DNA of 64,000 nt from Minwuiaceae bacterium (lineage in GTDB: Bacteria; Pseudomonadota; Alphaproteobacteria; Minwuiales; Minwuiaceae). This document shows, one piece after another, positions 63,589 through 64,000 of this stretch. The first letter of the stretch is position 1; every line of letters starts with the position of its first letter. A program made the translations under genes and the position numbers. Below the pieces are notes generated by a model that had not been told where the DNA came from, ran no database searches, and saw nothing but the letters and a program-made list of their open reading frames with translations. Where the stretch lies: positions 62,001 through 126,000 of the forward strand of contig JANQEE010000069.1 of assembly GCA_028278525.1 (NCBI GenBank), written 5' to 3'.

Positions 63589-64000
63589 ATGCACCAAAAC
63601 GAACAGAATGTGGGACCCTTGAGCGGCGTCACCATTGTCGACCTGACCCGCGTGCTGGCCGGCCCCTATTGCACGATGGTCCTATACGACCTGGGCGCCA
63701 CGGTGATTAAGGTGGAGGCACCCGGCACAGGCGACGACGCGCGCCACATCGGACCGTTCATCAAGGGCACGTCCGCTTATTTCAGTTCGTTGAACCGCGG
63801 CAAGCAGAGTATCGCGTTGAACCTGAAAGACGCGGACGACAAGCAAGTGTTCGAGAAGCTGCTGGAGCGGGCCGACGTGCTGGTCGAGAACTACCGGCCG
63901 GGCACCATGGAGAAACTCGGCTACGGCTTCGAGACGCTGCATGCGAAGTACCCGAAGCTGATCTACGCCGCCGCGTCGGGCTTCGGCCAGACCGGGCCGT
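63589..64000 (+). CDS. CaiB/BaiF CoA-transferase, N-terminal part
   Basis: The visible 137 residues start MHQNEQNVGPLSGVTIVDLT and have LAGPYCTMVLYDLGATVIKV, then LNRGKQSIALNLKDADDKQV and LVENYRPGTMEKLGYGFETL, a family III CoA-transferase. The gene runs past base 64000, so the catalytic Asp is not yet seen. It lies divergent from a Tat-exported receptor, which suggests uptake plus CoA transfer of the same acid. This is inference. Confidence 0.9.
   Translation, partial: MHQNEQNVGPLSGVTIVDLTRVLAGPYCTMVLYDLGATVIKVEAPGTGDDARHIGPFIKGTSAYFSSLNRGKQSIALNLKDADDKQVFEKLLERADVLVENYRPGTMEKLGYGFETLHAKYPKLIYAAASGFGQTGP

Overview
The window is about 64 kb of GC-rich, gene-dense bacterial chromosome. It looks like an alphaproteobacterium, probably Rhodospirillales-like. 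The reasons are the many acyl-CoA and CaiB/BaiF enzymes, a branched-chain-amino-acid-type ABC system with a built-in acyl-CoA ligase, an LLM flavin oxidoreductase, AzlCD, a PEP-CTERM protein, and the dispersed palindromic intergenic repeats. The lineage is inference; no rRNA or tRNA gene was seen. I recognise about 70 protein genes, one transposase remnant, several repeat families and a handful of candidate regulatory sites.

0-11 kb: the tail of an acyl-CoA ligase and liv-type genes (two permeases, binding protein, ATPase), interrupted by a divergent MarR / PEP-CTERM pair. Next is a minus-strand operon (acyl-CoA ligase, alpha-methylacyl-CoA racemase-like protein, enoyl-CoA hydratase, SDR) that fits breakdown of methyl-branched acids. 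11-20 kb: a methyltransferase/PPOX pair. It is followed by a seven-gene minus-strand operon, cobT-otnK-otnC-recX-2-hydroxyacid dehydrogenase-VOC-MFS, which mixes cobalamin synthesis, four-carbon sugar-acid catabolism and a RecA modulator. cobS and a serine hydrolase lie divergently.

20-34 kb: gamma-carbonic anhydrase with a Cys-cluster MarR regulator, a 52-aa membrane protein, a lipoprotein, PLP enzymes, enoyl-CoA hydratase/nitroreductase/methyltransferase, a TetR regulator with two hotdog thioesterases, AraC, and azlCD divergent from a CGNR regulator with two matching 16-bp operator-like sites. A GFA protein, a DyP peroxidase and an HSL-type esterase follow. 34-45 kb: an RND efflux pair, an ABC exporter preceded by a possible leader peptide with alternative hairpins, GNAT, a tyrosine phosphatase, and a lower-GC islet with an alpha/beta hydrolase and an IS110-family remnant.

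45-56 kb holds the most interesting block. A LysR regulator is divergent from a TorT-like binding protein, an RbsA-type ATPase and an RbsC-type permease. These are followed by a Gfo/Idh oxidoreductase, a LamB/YcsF (PxpA) protein, a stand-alone biotin carboxylase of urea-carboxylase character, KipI (PxpB), KipA (PxpC) and a 72-aa biotin carrier. Together they look like a urea-carboxylase-type enzyme split into subunits, joined to a lactamase/5-oxoprolinase module and its own importer. 56-64 kb: two orphan sensor kinases, the LLM oxidoreductase, a zinc-sensor-type ArsR divergent from an orphan ZnuB permease with a Zur-like palindrome, DUF3237 and DUF2161 proteins, a Tat-exported NMT1-like binding protein, and the start of a CaiB/BaiF CoA-transferase cut by the window end.
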